A DNA stretch of 64,000 nucleotides from Ammoniphilus sp. CFH 90114. GTDB lineage: Bacteria > Bacillota > Bacilli > Aneurinibacillales > RAOX-1. Positions 42,133-51,292 of the stretch are shown here, in pieces; position 1 is the stretch's first letter, and the number at the start of each line of letters is the position of its first letter. The position numbers and the translations under genes were made by a program. The DNA lies in contig NZ_SDLI01000003.1 in assembly GCF_004123195.1 (NCBI RefSeq), positions 310,001-374,000 on the forward strand, in the 5' to 3' direction. A model generated the notes under the pieces. The model saw nothing but the letters and a program-made list of their open reading frames with translations. It had not been told where the DNA came from and did no database searches.

Positions 42133-43239
42133 ATGATGAAGCAAACGTTGGGGGTTCTAGGTGGGAATTCTATAGGCGTGGCGTTGGCTGATAGCTTGGA
42201 GAAAAGGGGTTATCCCGTAGTATTAATAGAACCTACCGGAGAATTATCTATCCCCTTAGAGACAATAAAATTTGTATTTCTCTGCGTTGACTCTAGTCAA
42301 TTTTGGTCTGTAGTGGAGGAAACTGTTTCGTTTTTAACCAAGGATACTTGTTTAATAATCCATCCTACGGTTCCCATAGGTACGGGGGATCAACTACAAG
42401 ATTGGTGTGACCAAAAGGGGTTAAAGGTCGTGGTGGCATCATGCGCCATGATGGAGATCCAGCATCCCTCCCACATTGTCATCGGAGGGCAAGCTAATCA
42501 CCCAAAGCTCAAAGAACTACGTCATATAATGCTTTCCTACGATGTCCCTATCCTAATGACAACAAGGAAAGAAGCAGAGATCATTCAATATACTCGTAAT
42601 GCTTTCTTGGCTACCAAGATGTCTTTTATCAATCAAGTGGCTAGTTTTTGTGAGACGTTTGGAGGGGATATTCAGACCATTGCCCGAGGAATAGGGATGG
42701 ATCCAAGAATTGGCCAGGGCGCTTTGAAAGCCGGGATTGGCTTTGGAGAGTCACTATCCGATAACCTCCTTTCTTTAATTGAACAAGGAAAGCAGAACGG
42801 AGTAAAGACTCCTCTGTTGGAAGCTGTCCAAGAGATAAACGATGTTCAGGGAGATTGGGTAAAGAACCGTTTGAGAAGAGAGTTAGGTGCCTTAGAAGGA
42901 AAAACGATTGCGATATGGGGTGTTCGTGATCAACCTGCGTTAGACATCATAGAGCAGCTGTTAGCAGAGGGTATGGAATTGCACTTATACGACCCATTTC
43001 TTAGTTCGGATCATTCTTTCCCACGGAATACGATATGGCATGCGGATAAATGGAAGACTGTTGAGCAGGCCGAGGCTTTAATCATTTTACAGGAATGTCA
43101 GCCATTTCAAGAAGTTGATCTACTTCATCTAAAAGAAAAGTTAAATCATCCACTCATCCTTGATGGGAGAAATCTATTTTACCCGGACATGATGGACATG
43201 TTAGGATTTAGATATATCCCAGTTGGTAGAAAAGTCTGA
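42133..43239 (+). CDS. UDP-glucose/UDP-N-acetylmannosamine dehydrogenase-like protein lacking the catalytic cysteine
   Basis: This 368-residue protein has the three-domain layout of TuaD/Ugd enzymes: an N-terminal Rossmann-like part starting LGVLGGNSIGV, a central helix with YTRNAFLATKMSFINQ and GMDPRIGQGALKAGIGFG, and a C-terminal domain with ILDGRNLF. The catalytic segment, GFGGSCFPKD in active enzymes, reads GFGESLSDNL, so cysteine is leucine (L208) and the lysine is asparagine (N211). The NPEFLREG loop and WGLAFKPNTDD segments are also lost. It is about 70 residues shorter than TuaD. It is probably a binding or structural protein, not a dehydrogenase. GGAGG precedes the ATG. Confidence 0.78.
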   Translation: MMKQTLGVLGGNSIGVALADSLEKRGYPVVLIEPTGELSIPLETIKFVFLCVDSSQFWSVVEETVSFLTKDTCLIIHPTVPIGTGDQLQDWCDQKGLKVVVASCAMMEIQHPSHIVIGGQANHPKLKELRHIMLSYDVPILMTTRKEAEIIQYTRNAFLATKMSFINQVASFCETFGGDIQTIARGIGMDPRIGQGALKAGIGFGESLSDNLLSLIEQGKQNGVKTPLLEAVQEINDVQGDWVKNRLRRELGALEGKTIAIWGVRDQPALDIIEQLLAEGMELHLYDPFLSSDHSFPRNTIWHADKWKTVEQAEALIILQECQPFQEVDLLHLKEKLNHPLILDGRNLFYPDMMDMLGFRYIPVGRKV

Positions 43240-43307
43240 ACATAGCGTATGAACCACACTATACTAGTTAATAATGGAAGTAAAATGACGTAAGGTGGTT
43301 TTAAGAT

Positions 43308-43487
43308 ATGGATTTGAAGGAGAAAAACTGTATAGTTTGTGGGGAGTCAAATAAAGAAGGGATCTTTATTTGGGAAGCGTTTATCTGCCAGTCCTGTGAA
43401 CAGGAGATGGTTCATACCGATGTCATGGATGCCAAGTATCCTTTCTTTATCGAAAAGATGAAAAATATTTGGAAGATGGAAGCCTGA
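43308..43487 (+). CDS. csfB: Anti-sigma factor CsfB (Gin)
   Basis: This 59-residue zinc protein has two Cys pairs (CIVC at residues 8-11 and CQSC at 27-30) and a C-terminal amphipathic helix (FFIEKMKNIW). Gin/CsfB is made in the forespore under sigma-F, blocks premature sigma-G activity and later sigma-E. ATG 43308 follows TAAGGTGG. In B. subtilis csfB also lies between bofA and tmk. A strong terminator follows 7 bp after the stop. Confidence 0.88.
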   Translation: MDLKEKNCIVCGESNKEGIFIWEAFICQSCEQEMVHTDVMDAKYPFFIEKMKNIWKMEA

Positions 43488-43493
43488 ACCAGC

Positions 43494-43529
43494 AGTTGTC
43501 TTGCGCTATGTAAGACAACTCTTTTTTTT
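43494..43529 (+). terminator. Terminator after csfB
   Basis: AGTTGTCTT (43494-43502) pairs with AAGACAACT (43512-43520), followed by C and eight T. Confidence 0.9.
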
Positions 43530-43590
43530 GGTTTGGGCTAGTTCTTGTATATAATAGGAGATAGAGACAAACTGATAGGGAGAACAATAG

Positions 43591-45024
43591 ATGAATCAAG
43601 AAAGAATGCCGTTAGTAGAAGCTATGCACAGGTACCAAGAGAAGGATCCTGTTCGGTTTCATGTGCCGGGGCATAAAGGAAGAGGAACTGGGCCGTTATC
43701 TTCCCTGTATCCTTTAGACCTCACGGAGATTCCCGGTTTAGATGATCTACATCACCCAGAAGAAGCCATTCTTTATGCTCAACAGCTCGCATCCGAAGTT
43801 TTCGGTTCGGATGAAACGTTTTTTCTGGTAGGGGGTAGTACAGTAGGGAATCTAGCGATGCTTCTTGCAGCTTGCAAGCCGGGAGAAGAAATTCTGGTGC
43901 AAAGAAATGTCCATAAATCCGTTATTCATGGACTGATTCTATCGCAGGCAAGCCCTGTCTATCTAGTACCTGAATTAGATGAGAAAACAGGCTTACCGAT
44001 TACGGTATCCATAAGTGAATTGTTGCAAAAGTTACAGGAGCATCCTCAGGCAAAAGCGGTTTTTTTAACGAACCCCAACTATTACGGTATGGGAGTGGAT
44101 CTGCAACCTTATGCCAAAGCGTGCCGCCAATATGGTATCCCCTTGTTAGTGGATGAAGCGCATGGCGCCCATTATGGCCTGCACGATGATCTTCCAAGAT
44201 CCGCTATGGATTCTGGAGCAACGGCTGCCGTTCAATCTACACATAAAATGCTTCCGTCTCTTACGATGTCTTCCATGCTGCATGTGAAAGGAGATCTGTT
44301 AGACCGTGGTCGTCTCAAGCAGGCTCTTGCTATGGTTCAATCGAGCAGCCCATCTTATCCTTTGATGGCATCCTTAGATCTAGCAAGGCATTATCTCGTC
44401 CATGAGGGACGCAAGGACGTAGAGCATGCTATTCAACTGAGTAAGAAACTAAAGCAAGGTATAGAATCTGCTCAAATCCCTTGGCTCCAAGTCGTAGACA
44501 GAGGAGAAAAGGCGGATAGCTTAGATCCGCTGAAGGTGACCATACGAACGTATTCTAAAAACTATCATGGTTTCAGGTTGAAAGAGTATTTGGAGAGTAA
44601 GGGAATCTATCCTGAATTGGCAGATGATCAGCATGTTCTATTAGTTATATCTACTCACTCTTCTGAACGGGATGTGGAAAGAACCGTTGAAGCCATCGAG
44701 CAATTAGAGGTTCAGTACGGTGGTCCCTTTTCTTTATTTGATCCAGCACAATTCCAACCATTCTCTAATGAACTCGTATTGACGCCATATGAAGTATTTA
44801 ACGAGCGAAGTGTTACGGTTCCTTTCGAGGAGGCTGAGGGGAAGATCTGTGCAGAAATGATTGTTCCTTATCCGCCTGGCATTCCAGTAATAAATCCAGG
44901 AGAGCGAATGAGTAAAGAAATCATGAATTACTTACAAGAGTTACAACGGTTAGGTTGTCGCTTCCATGGAATATCTGATTCAAAGTTAGGTGAAATACGA
45001 GTAGTTAACATTTACAATAACTAA
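43591..45024 (+). CDS. yaaO: Orn/Lys/Arg decarboxylase family protein YaaO
   Basis: This 477-residue PLP-dependent fold-type I enzyme is of the short Bacillus class. The PLP lysine is in QSTHKMLPS, preceded by LLVDEAHGAHYG, and the entry motif RFHVPGHKGRG opens the protein. Relatives decarboxylate arginine or lysine to agmatine or cadaverine. Its position before tmk is as in B. subtilis. Substrate choice cannot be read from sequence. GATAGGGAG precedes the ATG. Confidence 0.92.
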   Translation: MNQERMPLVEAMHRYQEKDPVRFHVPGHKGRGTGPLSSLYPLDLTEIPGLDDLHHPEEAILYAQQLASEVFGSDETFFLVGGSTVGNLAMLLAACKPGEEILVQRNVHKSVIHGLILSQASPVYLVPELDEKTGLPITVSISELLQKLQEHPQAKAVFLTNPNYYGMGVDLQPYAKACRQYGIPLLVDEAHGAHYGLHDDLPRSAMDSGATAAVQSTHKMLPSLTMSSMLHVKGDLLDRGRLKQALAMVQSSSPSYPLMASLDLARHYLVHEGRKDVEHAIQLSKKLKQGIESAQIPWLQVVDRGEKADSLDPLKVTIRTYSKNYHGFRLKEYLESKGIYPELADDQHVLLVISTHSSERDVERTVEAIEQLEVQYGGPFSLFDPAQFQPFSNELVLTPYEVFNERSVTVPFEEAEGKICAEMIVPYPPGIPVINPGERMSKEIMNYLQELQRLGCRFHGISDSKLGEIRVVNIYNN

Positions 45025-45088
45025 TCGGTTTGTTATTATGTGGATAGATTACAAATAAGAAATTATGATATAGATGGAGGATGAATGT

Positions 45089-45628
45089 ATGTCTAATCGT
45101 TTAGTCGGAAAGCAAGCTCCTTATTTCGAGATGGAAACGGCGTTAGGGAATGGAAAAGATTTTGGCAAGGTGACGTTATCCGATTATCGAGGTAAGTGGC
45201 TGGTCTTATTTTTCTATCCGCTGGATTTCACCTTTGTTTGTCCTACAGAAATTACAGCATTAAGTGATGCAGCACACATATTCGCTGACTTGGATGCAGA
45301 GATTCTAGGAGTTAGTACGGATAGTAAGTTCTCACACCGAGCTTGGATTAATATGTCAAGAGAAGATAAAGGATTAGGCAAACTTAATTTTCCATTAGGT
45401 TCAGATATTACGAAGAAGGTGGCCAGTGATTACGGGGTGCTGATTGAGGAAGAAGGAGTTGCGCTGCGCGGGCTTTTTATTATTGATCCTGAAGGTGAAC
45501 TGAAGTATCAGGTCGTTAACCATAATGATATTGGCCGCAGCGTAGATGAAACATTGCGAGTGTTGCAAGCGATTCAATCTGGCGGGTTATGCCCGGCAAA
45601 TTGGAGACCTGGTGATCGCACGCTATAA
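45089..45628 (+). CDS. ykuU: Two-cysteine peroxiredoxin, YkuU type
   Basis: This 179-residue thiol peroxidase reduces peroxides. The peroxidatic cysteine is in DFTFVCPTEIT (about residue 50), the resolving cysteine near the end in GGLCPANWRPG. VLIEEEGVALRGLFIIDPEGEL makes it closer to YkuU than to AhpC. ATG 45089 is chosen because GGAGG lies 9 bp upstream. It is inserted between yaaO and tmk, where B. subtilis has no peroxiredoxin. Confidence 0.9.
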   Translation: MSNRLVGKQAPYFEMETALGNGKDFGKVTLSDYRGKWLVLFFYPLDFTFVCPTEITALSDAAHIFADLDAEILGVSTDSKFSHRAWINMSREDKGLGKLNFPLGSDITKKVASDYGVLIEEEGVALRGLFIIDPEGELKYQVVNHNDIGRSVDETLRVLQAIQSGGLCPANWRPGDRTL

Positions 45629-45698
45629 TGTTTTGGTTCTTCTTCAACATCTGATAAAATAAGGTATTAGATGTTGAATGGATGAGGAGAAAGCCAAG

Positions 45699-46334
45699 AT
45701 GAAAACAGGATATTTCATTAGTCTTGAAGGGGGAGAAGGGGCTGGCAAATCGACCATGATCCCTCTTTTGCAACGTTATCTAGAGGATAAGGGGCATGAC
45801 GTGATGATCACGCGTGAACCGGGTGGAATTGATATTGCGGAGCAAATTCGAACCGTCATACTAAACCCTGAGAATACCATGATGGACGGACGTACAGAGG
45901 CCCTGCTCTATGCGGCTGCTCGCAGGCAGCACTTCGTAGAAAGAGTCATTCCGGCTCTCCAACTTGGAAAGACCGTGTTATGCGATCGATTCGTGGACAG
46001 CAGTCTAGCTTATCAAGGTCATGCACGGGGCTTAGGGGTGGAAGAAGTTTATTCCATCAATCGGTTTGCGGTTGAAGAAGGAATGCCGAACGTTACCCTT
46101 TATTTTGACATTCTTCCTGAGGCCGGCTTAGCAAGGATAGCAGCGGATAAGCAAAGAGAAGTGAATCGCTTGGATATGGAGAAATTAGACTTCCACTATA
46201 AAGTGAGAGAAGGCTATCTACAGCTTGTTGAACGATTCCCAGAGCGAATACAGGTCATCGACGCGAATCAGCCGATCGATAAGGTTTTTGAAGATGTGAT
46301 AGCTATACTTGATAAGAAATTACTTCAAATGTAG
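45699..46334 (+). CDS. tmk: Thymidylate kinase
   Basis: This 211-residue enzyme phosphorylates dTMP to dTDP. The P-loop is [10 protein letters not shown], the DR(Y/H) motif appears as [13 protein letters not shown], and TREPGG follows the first helix. The start is ATG 45699 with GAGGAG upstream. In B. subtilis yaaQ and yaaR lie between tmk and holB; here holB follows directly after 87 bp. Confidence 0.96.
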   Translation: MKTGYFISLEGGEGAGKSTMIPLLQRYLEDKGHDVMITREPGGIDIAEQIRTVILNPENTMMDGRTEALLYAAARRQHFVERVIPALQLGKTVLCDRFVDSSLAYQGHARGLGVEEVYSINRFAVEEGMPNVTLYFDILPEAGLARIAADKQREVNRLDMEKLDFHYKVREGYLQLVERFPERIQVIDANQPIDKVFEDVIAILDKKLLQM

Positions 46335-46421
46335 TCAAGTAGCCCGCTTAAGCCTAGCGGGCTATTTGTTGTACAATGTATAATATAACAATGATATTAG
46401 AATGAATGATAGGTGATTCAT

Positions 46422-47402
46422 ATGAGCTGGAAAGATTGCACGGAACAACCGAGAGTAGCGTCCATCCTGCAGAATAGTATGAAGAACGGCCGAGTAGCCC
46501 ATGCCTATCTGTTTGCAGGGAACCAAGGGGTAGGTAAAAAGAAGGTGGCTGTTCAATTTGCTAAATCGTTATTTTGTTTAGAGCAAGACGGTGATGCTTG
46601 TGGAAGATGTCATCATTGTCTACGGATTGAATCAGGTAATCATCCTGACCTGCATAGGGTAACACCAGAAGGGGCAAGCATTAAGATTGATCAGATTCGA
46701 GAATTGCAGAAGCAGTTTTCCTTTAAGGCTGTGGAATCCTCAAGGAATGTGTACATCATTGAGCATGTCGAAAGAATGACGGTACAAGCGGCAAACAGTC
46801 TATTGAAATTTCTAGAAGAACCGACGTATGATGTAACTGCGATCTTATTAACCGAACACCTTCATCAGATTTTGCCAACGATTCTCTCTCGTTGTCAGGT
46901 TATTCACTTTGACGAGCTTTCCTTTGAACGAAGGGTGGATATGCTGAAGCAAGAAGGGTTCTATGAGCCATTATTGCGTAATATTTGCCAAATTACGGGC
47001 AATTTGGATCAGGCAAGGGAATGGTGCCAATCAGATGGGTTTGCACAGTATCGAAGCCTAGTGTTACAATTAACAGAAGATATTCTTGATAAAGGTTCTT
47101 ATGCTCTCGTTACAATACAAGAGAAGATACTAAAAAATGAACAGGGTAACCAGGGGTTGCCTTACATCTTAGATATACTTGTTTATTGGTATAGAGACTT
47201 ATTGCTATTTCAGATAGATCGTAAACATGAGCTTGTAAATATTGATCAATTGGATGCCATCCAGAGACAAGCTCTACGTTGCAGTAGAACTTGGATATTG
47301 AAAGGAATAGAGGTTGTCATGGAGACGAAGAATCGTCTTTCTCGCCATGCCAATCCTCAGCTATCCCTCGAAAGGATGGTTATCGAGCTACAGGAGGGAT
47401 GA
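46422..47402 (+). CDS. holB: DNA polymerase III subunit delta'
   Basis: This 326-residue clamp-loader subunit has an AAA+ fold with a P-loop-like AGNQGVGKKK, a zinc module CGRCHHC, an SRC motif LSRCQVI and C-terminal collar helices. Delta' does not hydrolyse ATP but supplies the arginine finger. ATG 46422 follows GATAGGTG; a GTG three codons upstream is less likely. It ends 3 bp before ricT. Confidence 0.94.
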   Translation: MSWKDCTEQPRVASILQNSMKNGRVAHAYLFAGNQGVGKKKVAVQFAKSLFCLEQDGDACGRCHHCLRIESGNHPDLHRVTPEGASIKIDQIRELQKQFSFKAVESSRNVYIIEHVERMTVQAANSLLKFLEEPTYDVTAILLTEHLHQILPTILSRCQVIHFDELSFERRVDMLKQEGFYEPLLRNICQITGNLDQAREWCQSDGFAQYRSLVLQLTEDILDKGSYALVTIQEKILKNEQGNQGLPYILDILVYWYRDLLLFQIDRKHELVNIDQLDAIQRQALRCSRTWILKGIEVVMETKNRLSRHANPQLSLERMVIELQEG

Positions 47403-47405
47403 TGA

Positions 47406-48218
47406 TTGGTTGAAGTAGTTGGAATCCGCTTTAAGAAGGCGGGTAAGATATATTATTTTGATCCTGGTGAATTGCCGGTTGAGAAGAATGGTTTTGCCAT
47501 TGTGGAGACCGCACGAGGGGTTGAATATGGACAAGTTGTCATCGGACGCAAGCAAGTTAGTGAGAATGACGTCGTCTTCCCTTTGAAGAAGGTCATTCGA
47601 TTGGCGACAGAAGAAGATTCCGAACAAGTCCATATGAATAAAATCATGGCAGCGGAAGCTCTGCAGGTCTGTCAAGATAAGATTATTACTCATCAGCTAG
47701 ATATGAAACTGATAGACGTCGAATATACATTCGATCGCAATAAGATCATCTTTTATTTTACCGCTGAAGGACGCGTTGATTTTCGTGAACTAGTGAAGGA
47801 CTTAGCCTTTGTTTTCCGCACAAGAATTGAACTTCGTCAGATTGGCGTGCGAGATGAAGCGAAGATGCTTGGTGGGATTGGTCCATGTGGGAGAATTCTA
47901 TGTTGTTCGACCTTCTTAGGTGATTTTGAACCTGTTTCCATAAAGATGGCAAAAGATCAAAATTTATCCCTCAATCCGGTAAAGATTTCGGGTTTATGTG
48001 GAAGATTAATGTGCTGCTTGAAATATGAAAACGATAATTATGAAAGTGCAAAAGAATCTCTGCCAGATGTCGGTCAGCATGTTGTAACACCGCTTGGTCG
48101 TGGCCGTGTTGTGGGGTTAAATATTCTCGAGCGCTTGGTTCAAGTAGATTTGCCTGAAGAAGGAGGAATGATAGAATTTGCCTTAGAAGAGATTTCAGAG
48201 ATGGAGAAGGTGAACTAG
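47406..48218 (+). CDS. ricT: PSP1 domain regulator RicT (YaaT)
   Basis: This 270-residue protein has a PSP1 core (about 1-130) and a cysteine-rich C-terminal half, with GPCGRILCC and GLCGRLMCC that ligate an iron-sulfur cluster. In B. subtilis RicT joins RicA (YmcA) and RicF (YlbF) to promote RNase Y-dependent mRNA maturation and indirectly Spo0A activation. Start TTG 47406 has AGGAGGG upstream. It is coupled tightly to holB. Confidence 0.94.
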   Translation: MVEVVGIRFKKAGKIYYFDPGELPVEKNGFAIVETARGVEYGQVVIGRKQVSENDVVFPLKKVIRLATEEDSEQVHMNKIMAAEALQVCQDKIITHQLDMKLIDVEYTFDRNKIIFYFTAEGRVDFRELVKDLAFVFRTRIELRQIGVRDEAKMLGGIGPCGRILCCSTFLGDFEPVSIKMAKDQNLSLNPVKISGLCGRLMCCLKYENDNYESAKESLPDVGQHVVTPLGRGRVVGLNILERLVQVDLPEEGGMIEFALEEISEMEKVN

Positions 48219-48240
48219 GTATTCCAGTTGGGGTGAGGTC

Positions 48241-48591
48241 ATGGATAAACAGAAAATGTTTCAGCAGGCAACCAATATTGAAGAACAAGTCGGCAAACTG
48301 TTTAAGGAAGTTGGCAGTTTGAGGGAGAGAATAGTGGAATTGCTGGAGGAGAACAAGAACCTCACCATAGAAAACCAGCACCTGCGCTTGCAATTGGAGC
48401 GACTAAACACGTCTCCACCATTGCCGGATAAAGAGGAAAAAACGGAAGAAAAACAAAAAGTCGGCGTAGGTGAGGGGTATGATAACCTGGCTCGGTTGTA
48501 TCAAGAGGGCTTTCATATCTGCAATTTGCATTTTGGCAGCTTACGAAAAGAAGGAGATTGTCTCTTCTGTCTATCTTTCTTAAATAAATAA
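48241..48591 (+). CDS. yabA: Replication initiation control protein YabA
   Basis: This 116-residue protein has an N-terminal leucine-zipper-like coiled coil (about 5-60), a variable acidic linker and a C-terminal zinc motif (HICNLHFG...CLFCLSF). YabA tetramers bridge DnaA and DnaN and restrain initiation at oriC. It follows ricT by 22 bp and ends at a strong terminator. Confidence 0.94.
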   Translation: MDKQKMFQQATNIEEQVGKLFKEVGSLRERIVELLEENKNLTIENQHLRLQLERLNTSPPLPDKEEKTEEKQKVGVGEGYDNLARLYQEGFHICNLHFGSLRKEGDCLFCLSFLNK

Positions 48592-48600
48592 CTGTAAGAA

Positions 48601-48641
48601 AAAGAGGTCAGCCTGTAGAATTCAGGTTGACCTCTTTCTTT
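48601..48641 (+). terminator. Terminator after yabA
   Basis: AAAGAGGTCAGCCTG (48601-48615) pairs with CAGGTTGACCTCTTT (48623-48637) with one G-T pair, followed by T-rich sequence. Confidence 0.9.
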
Positions 48642-48768
48642 TAGGGAATGGGAGGAGGATTATCACATTTGTTGTTATTTTTCCTAAAAAGCCGGTCCTT
48701 CGACCTTTCTTATGGGAAAGATAAGTAGTATATTGAGAAAAGCTGAATTTTACTCGAGGTGTGTTCGT

Positions 48769-49518
48769 ATGGAAATCGCTTTGCACCCATCTGAGAGGGT
48801 GGATGATTTATTAACGCATGATCGGAAAATTATACAGAGCCATGAGGTGTTTAGTTTCTCGATGGATGCTGTATTGCTTGCTCGTTTTGCCTCGTTGCCT
48901 ATTCAGAAGGGGAGAATTATGGATTTATGTACCGGAAATGGGGTCATTCCATTACTCCTATCGACGAGGAGTAAAGCCAAGATCGAAGGTCTTGAAATCC
49001 AAGAGCGGTTGCATGACATGGCTAGTCGGAATGTTGTGCTGAATCAACTAGAAGATCAAATAAAGATTTACTTAGGAGACCTGAAGGAAGCACCGCAGCG
49101 TTTTGGACATGGGGTCTACGATGTTGTAACTTGCAATCCCCCTTATATGCTGCCGAAAACGGGGGAAGTCAACCAGAATGAGCATTTTGCCATTGCCAGG
49201 CATGAAATCTATTGTACGTTAGAAGATGTGATTCGAGTGAGTGCTTATCTCGTTCGTTCTGGAGGAAAGGTGGCTTTTGTCCATAGACCTTCTAGACTTA
49301 TTGACATGATCGAGCTGATGCGCAAATATCGTGTTGAGCCGAAGCGTATTCGCTTTGTACATCCCAAAGCAGGAGCAGAAGCGAATATGGTGCTAATTGA
49401 AGGAATTCGCGACGGAAAGCCTGACCTCAAACTCCTTCCACCACTTATTGTCTATGACGACGATGGCTCTTATTGTCCCGAATTGCTTGAGATCTATTAT
49501 GGGGAAAGGGGGGAATAG
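48769..49518 (+). CDS. yabB: tRNA1(Val) adenine-N6 methyltransferase family (YabB)
   Basis: This 249-residue SAM-dependent N6-adenine methyltransferase has a Rossmann fold with the SAM loop [12 protein letters not shown] and the catalytic CNPPYML. TrmN6 relatives methylate A37 of tRNA-Val. The start is ATG 48769, with GAGGTG upstream; 19 in-frame codons further upstream are not conserved. In B. subtilis a GIY-YIG gene (yazA) follows; here rsmI starts 1 bp after the yabB stop. Confidence 0.93.
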   Translation: MEIALHPSERVDDLLTHDRKIIQSHEVFSFSMDAVLLARFASLPIQKGRIMDLCTGNGVIPLLLSTRSKAKIEGLEIQERLHDMASRNVVLNQLEDQIKIYLGDLKEAPQRFGHGVYDVVTCNPPYMLPKTGEVNQNEHFAIARHEIYCTLEDVIRVSAYLVRSGGKVAFVHRPSRLIDMIELMRKYRVEPKRIRFVHPKAGAEANMVLIEGIRDGKPDLKLLPPLIVYDDDGSYCPELLEIYYGERGE

Positions 49519-49519
49519 C

Positions 49520-50398
49520 ATGTTTGTACAGTCCAGCTTTGCAGGTAACCGTGGGGTAGCTGGAGAGTTATACTTGGTTGCAACCCCGATTGGAAACTTA
49601 GGGGATATTACCGTTCGTGCGCTAGAAATTCTGAAGTCGGTGGATATCATAGCGGCGGAAGATACAAGACAAACGAGAAAGCTGTTAAACCACTTCGAGA
49701 TTGATACAAGGTTGGTTAGCCATCATGAGCATAACAAAGAAGCCAGTTCAAAAGGAATCATTCAATGGCTCAAGGAAGGCAAGAAGCTGGCGCTTGTCAG
49801 CGATGCAGGGATGCCAGCGATCTCGGATCCGGGATATGAGCTTGTGAGAGTTGCTATTCAACACGAAATTCCAGTCATCACGATACCAGGTCCTAATGCA
49901 GCTTTAAGTGCCTTAATTGCTTCAGGGTTACCTACAGATAAGTTCATCTTCCTAGGTTTTCTCCCCCGGGATAAAAAACCGCTAAGAGAAGAGTTAAATC
50001 GTATTAAAGTTTATCCTGAAACCCTTCTATTCTATGAAGCTCCCCATCGGGTATTGAAGATGATAAAGGAAGTCCATGAAGTCATGGGCAACCGACAAAT
50101 CGTCTTAGCTCGAGAGCTGACCAAGAAATACGAAGAATACATACGAGGAAGTGTAGAGGAAGTCATTGGTTATTTAGAGCAACAGGATCAGGTTCGTGGG
50201 GAATTTACGGTTATAATCGAAGGGAATTTGGGTGGAGATGAGGAAGTGATGGCCGAGTGGTGGCAGGAACTCGAGCCGGTAGCCCATGTCGAAGGGTATA
50301 TTCAGCAAGGATTGACTTCTAAAGAGGCGATCAAAAAAGCAGCAGAGGATCGTAAGGTTCCGAAGAGAGATATTTATAATTTGTATCACGGGGAATGA
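49520..50398 (+). CDS. rsmI: 16S rRNA (cytidine-1402-2'-O)-methyltransferase RsmI
   Basis: This 292-residue enzyme methylates the ribose of C1402 in 16S rRNA. ELYLVATPIGNLGDITVRA, AAEDTRQTRKLL, VSDAGMPAISDPG and PGPNAALSALI are hallmark tetrapyrrole-methylase-type motifs. ATG 49520 follows AGGGGGGAATAGC, just beyond the yabB stop, indicating coupled translation. A C-terminal helical extension ends in KVPKRDIYNLYHGE. Confidence 0.96.
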   Translation: MFVQSSFAGNRGVAGELYLVATPIGNLGDITVRALEILKSVDIIAAEDTRQTRKLLNHFEIDTRLVSHHEHNKEASSKGIIQWLKEGKKLALVSDAGMPAISDPGYELVRVAIQHEIPVITIPGPNAALSALIASGLPTDKFIFLGFLPRDKKPLREELNRIKVYPETLLFYEAPHRVLKMIKEVHEVMGNRQIVLARELTKKYEEYIRGSVEEVIGYLEQQDQVRGEFTVIIEGNLGGDEEVMAEWWQELEPVAHVEGYIQQGLTSKEAIKKAAEDRKVPKRDIYNLYHGE

Positions 50399-50401
50399 GA
50401 C

Positions 50402-50467
50402 TGCAAATATCTCACCCTCAGTTGCAAATAACCCAACCCAACCTGCAAATATAGAACGAAGCAAATA
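50402..50467 (+). repeat. Short TGCAAATA direct repeats after rsmI
   Basis: TGCAAATA occurs at 50402, 50423 and 50444, exactly 21 bp apart, and GCAAATA again at 50461. The stretch lies between the rsmI stop and the shared terminator and has no gene. Confidence 0.6.
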
Positions 50468-50472
50468 AAAAA

Positions 50473-50505
50473 ACGGCGCACCAGGCGAGAGGCTCGGTGT
50501 GCCGT
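50473..50505. terminator. Bidirectional terminator between rsmI and abrB
   Basis: ACGGCGCACC pairs with GGTGTGCCGT, with an inner GCGAGAGGC loop. A and T runs flank it on both sides, serving convergent genes. Confidence 0.85.
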
Positions 50506-50515
50506 TCTTATGTAA

Positions 50516-50779
50516 TTACTTAACTGGTTGCTCAACAAGCTCTAATAGCTCTTGAATGCAGTCTTTGCTGATCATTTTACCTTTGTAGTGTACAAGGTTC
50601 TCAGCGTTCCCAGTAAAGATGCAAGAAGGTTCATATTTCTTAAGGATAATGCGCTCGCCGTCTACGAAAATTTCTAATGCGTCTTTCTCCCCAATACCTA
50701 ACGTTCTGCGAAGTTCGATAGGAATTACCACTCGTCCTAGTTCGTCCACCTTACGTACAATACCTGTAGATTTTAACAT
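50516..50779 (-). CDS. abrB: Transition-state regulator AbrB
   Basis: This 87-residue DNA-binding protein has an N-terminal swapped-hairpin domain (GIVRKVDELGRVVIPIELRR) nearly identical to B. subtilis AbrB and a C-terminal multimerisation domain. It represses post-exponential genes such as spoVG. ATG 50779 is preferred to ATG 50785, which is too close to GAGAGGAG. The locus between rsmI and metG is the same as in B. subtilis, and two 0A boxes lie upstream, so Spo0A-P probably represses it. Confidence 0.95.
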   Translation of the reverse strand: MLKSTGIVRKVDELGRVVIPIELRRTLGIGEKDALEIFVDGERIILKKYEPSCIFTGNAENLVHYKGKMISKDCIQELLELVEQPVK

Positions 50780-50906
50780 TGTCATTACTCCTCTCAATAT
50801 CCATTGTGTATTTATGTACCTGTCGTCAACAACAGGAGAAGGAAAACTTGTTGGCTTGGAAAAAGGGCTTGCGGCCTTCAAGTTCTCTAATCTTAATGAG
50901 TAATAT

Positions 50907-50923
50907 CTCGCCAAAATTCGACA
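50907..50923 (-). promoter_or_regulatory. Tandem Spo0A boxes upstream of abrB
   Basis: On the minus strand TGTCGAA (50923-50917), three bases, then TGGCGAG (50913-50907). The B. subtilis abrB control region has two boxes with the same 3-base gap. The first matches the consensus perfectly, the second at 5 of 7 positions. Confidence 0.7.
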
Positions 50924-50929
50924 AAATCA

Positions 50930-51292
50930 ACTTACATTTATAATACCAGCACTTCCAAAAGTAGTCAACCATATTTTTTCAAGTTATTGGAATAAAAAAG
51001 ATAATATTAGAAAAAACAAGATCGTTTATCCTATAAATCGCTTGATATGACCAGAGTAAACTTTCAAGTTAAACTAAGAATTCCCAATATGTATGCGCTA
51101 TTTTTGGAAAAATAACTGGAAATTCGATAGTTGTACGAATGTATAATTCGACATCTTTTCGACACAAAGCCAACTTGCCAGATGCGTTAACTCCTCCTTG
51201 CTTATTTTGTAAAGTAATGTTTTGTATATTTTGGGCAAAGATGAGATAATGGGAAAAGGACTTTTTACAAGCATTCGGGAGGAAGTATAAAC
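50930..51292. other. Divergent control region between abrB and metG
   Basis: About 360 bp contain two more TTCGACA heptamers (51147-51153 and 51158-51164), 11 bp apart centre to centre, and a metG promoter. No T-box antiterminator or S-box motif is visible. Confidence 0.5.
51222..51250 (+). promoter_or_regulatory. Sigma-A promoter of metG
   Basis: TTGTAT (51222-51227), a 17-bp spacer and GATAAT (51245-51250) lie about 43 bp before the GTG start of metG. Confidence 0.5.

Noticed and set aside
50930-51292. Possible T-box leader upstream of metG
   Set aside because: No AGGGTGGNACCGCG-like antiterminator sequence and no terminator hairpin before the start codon.
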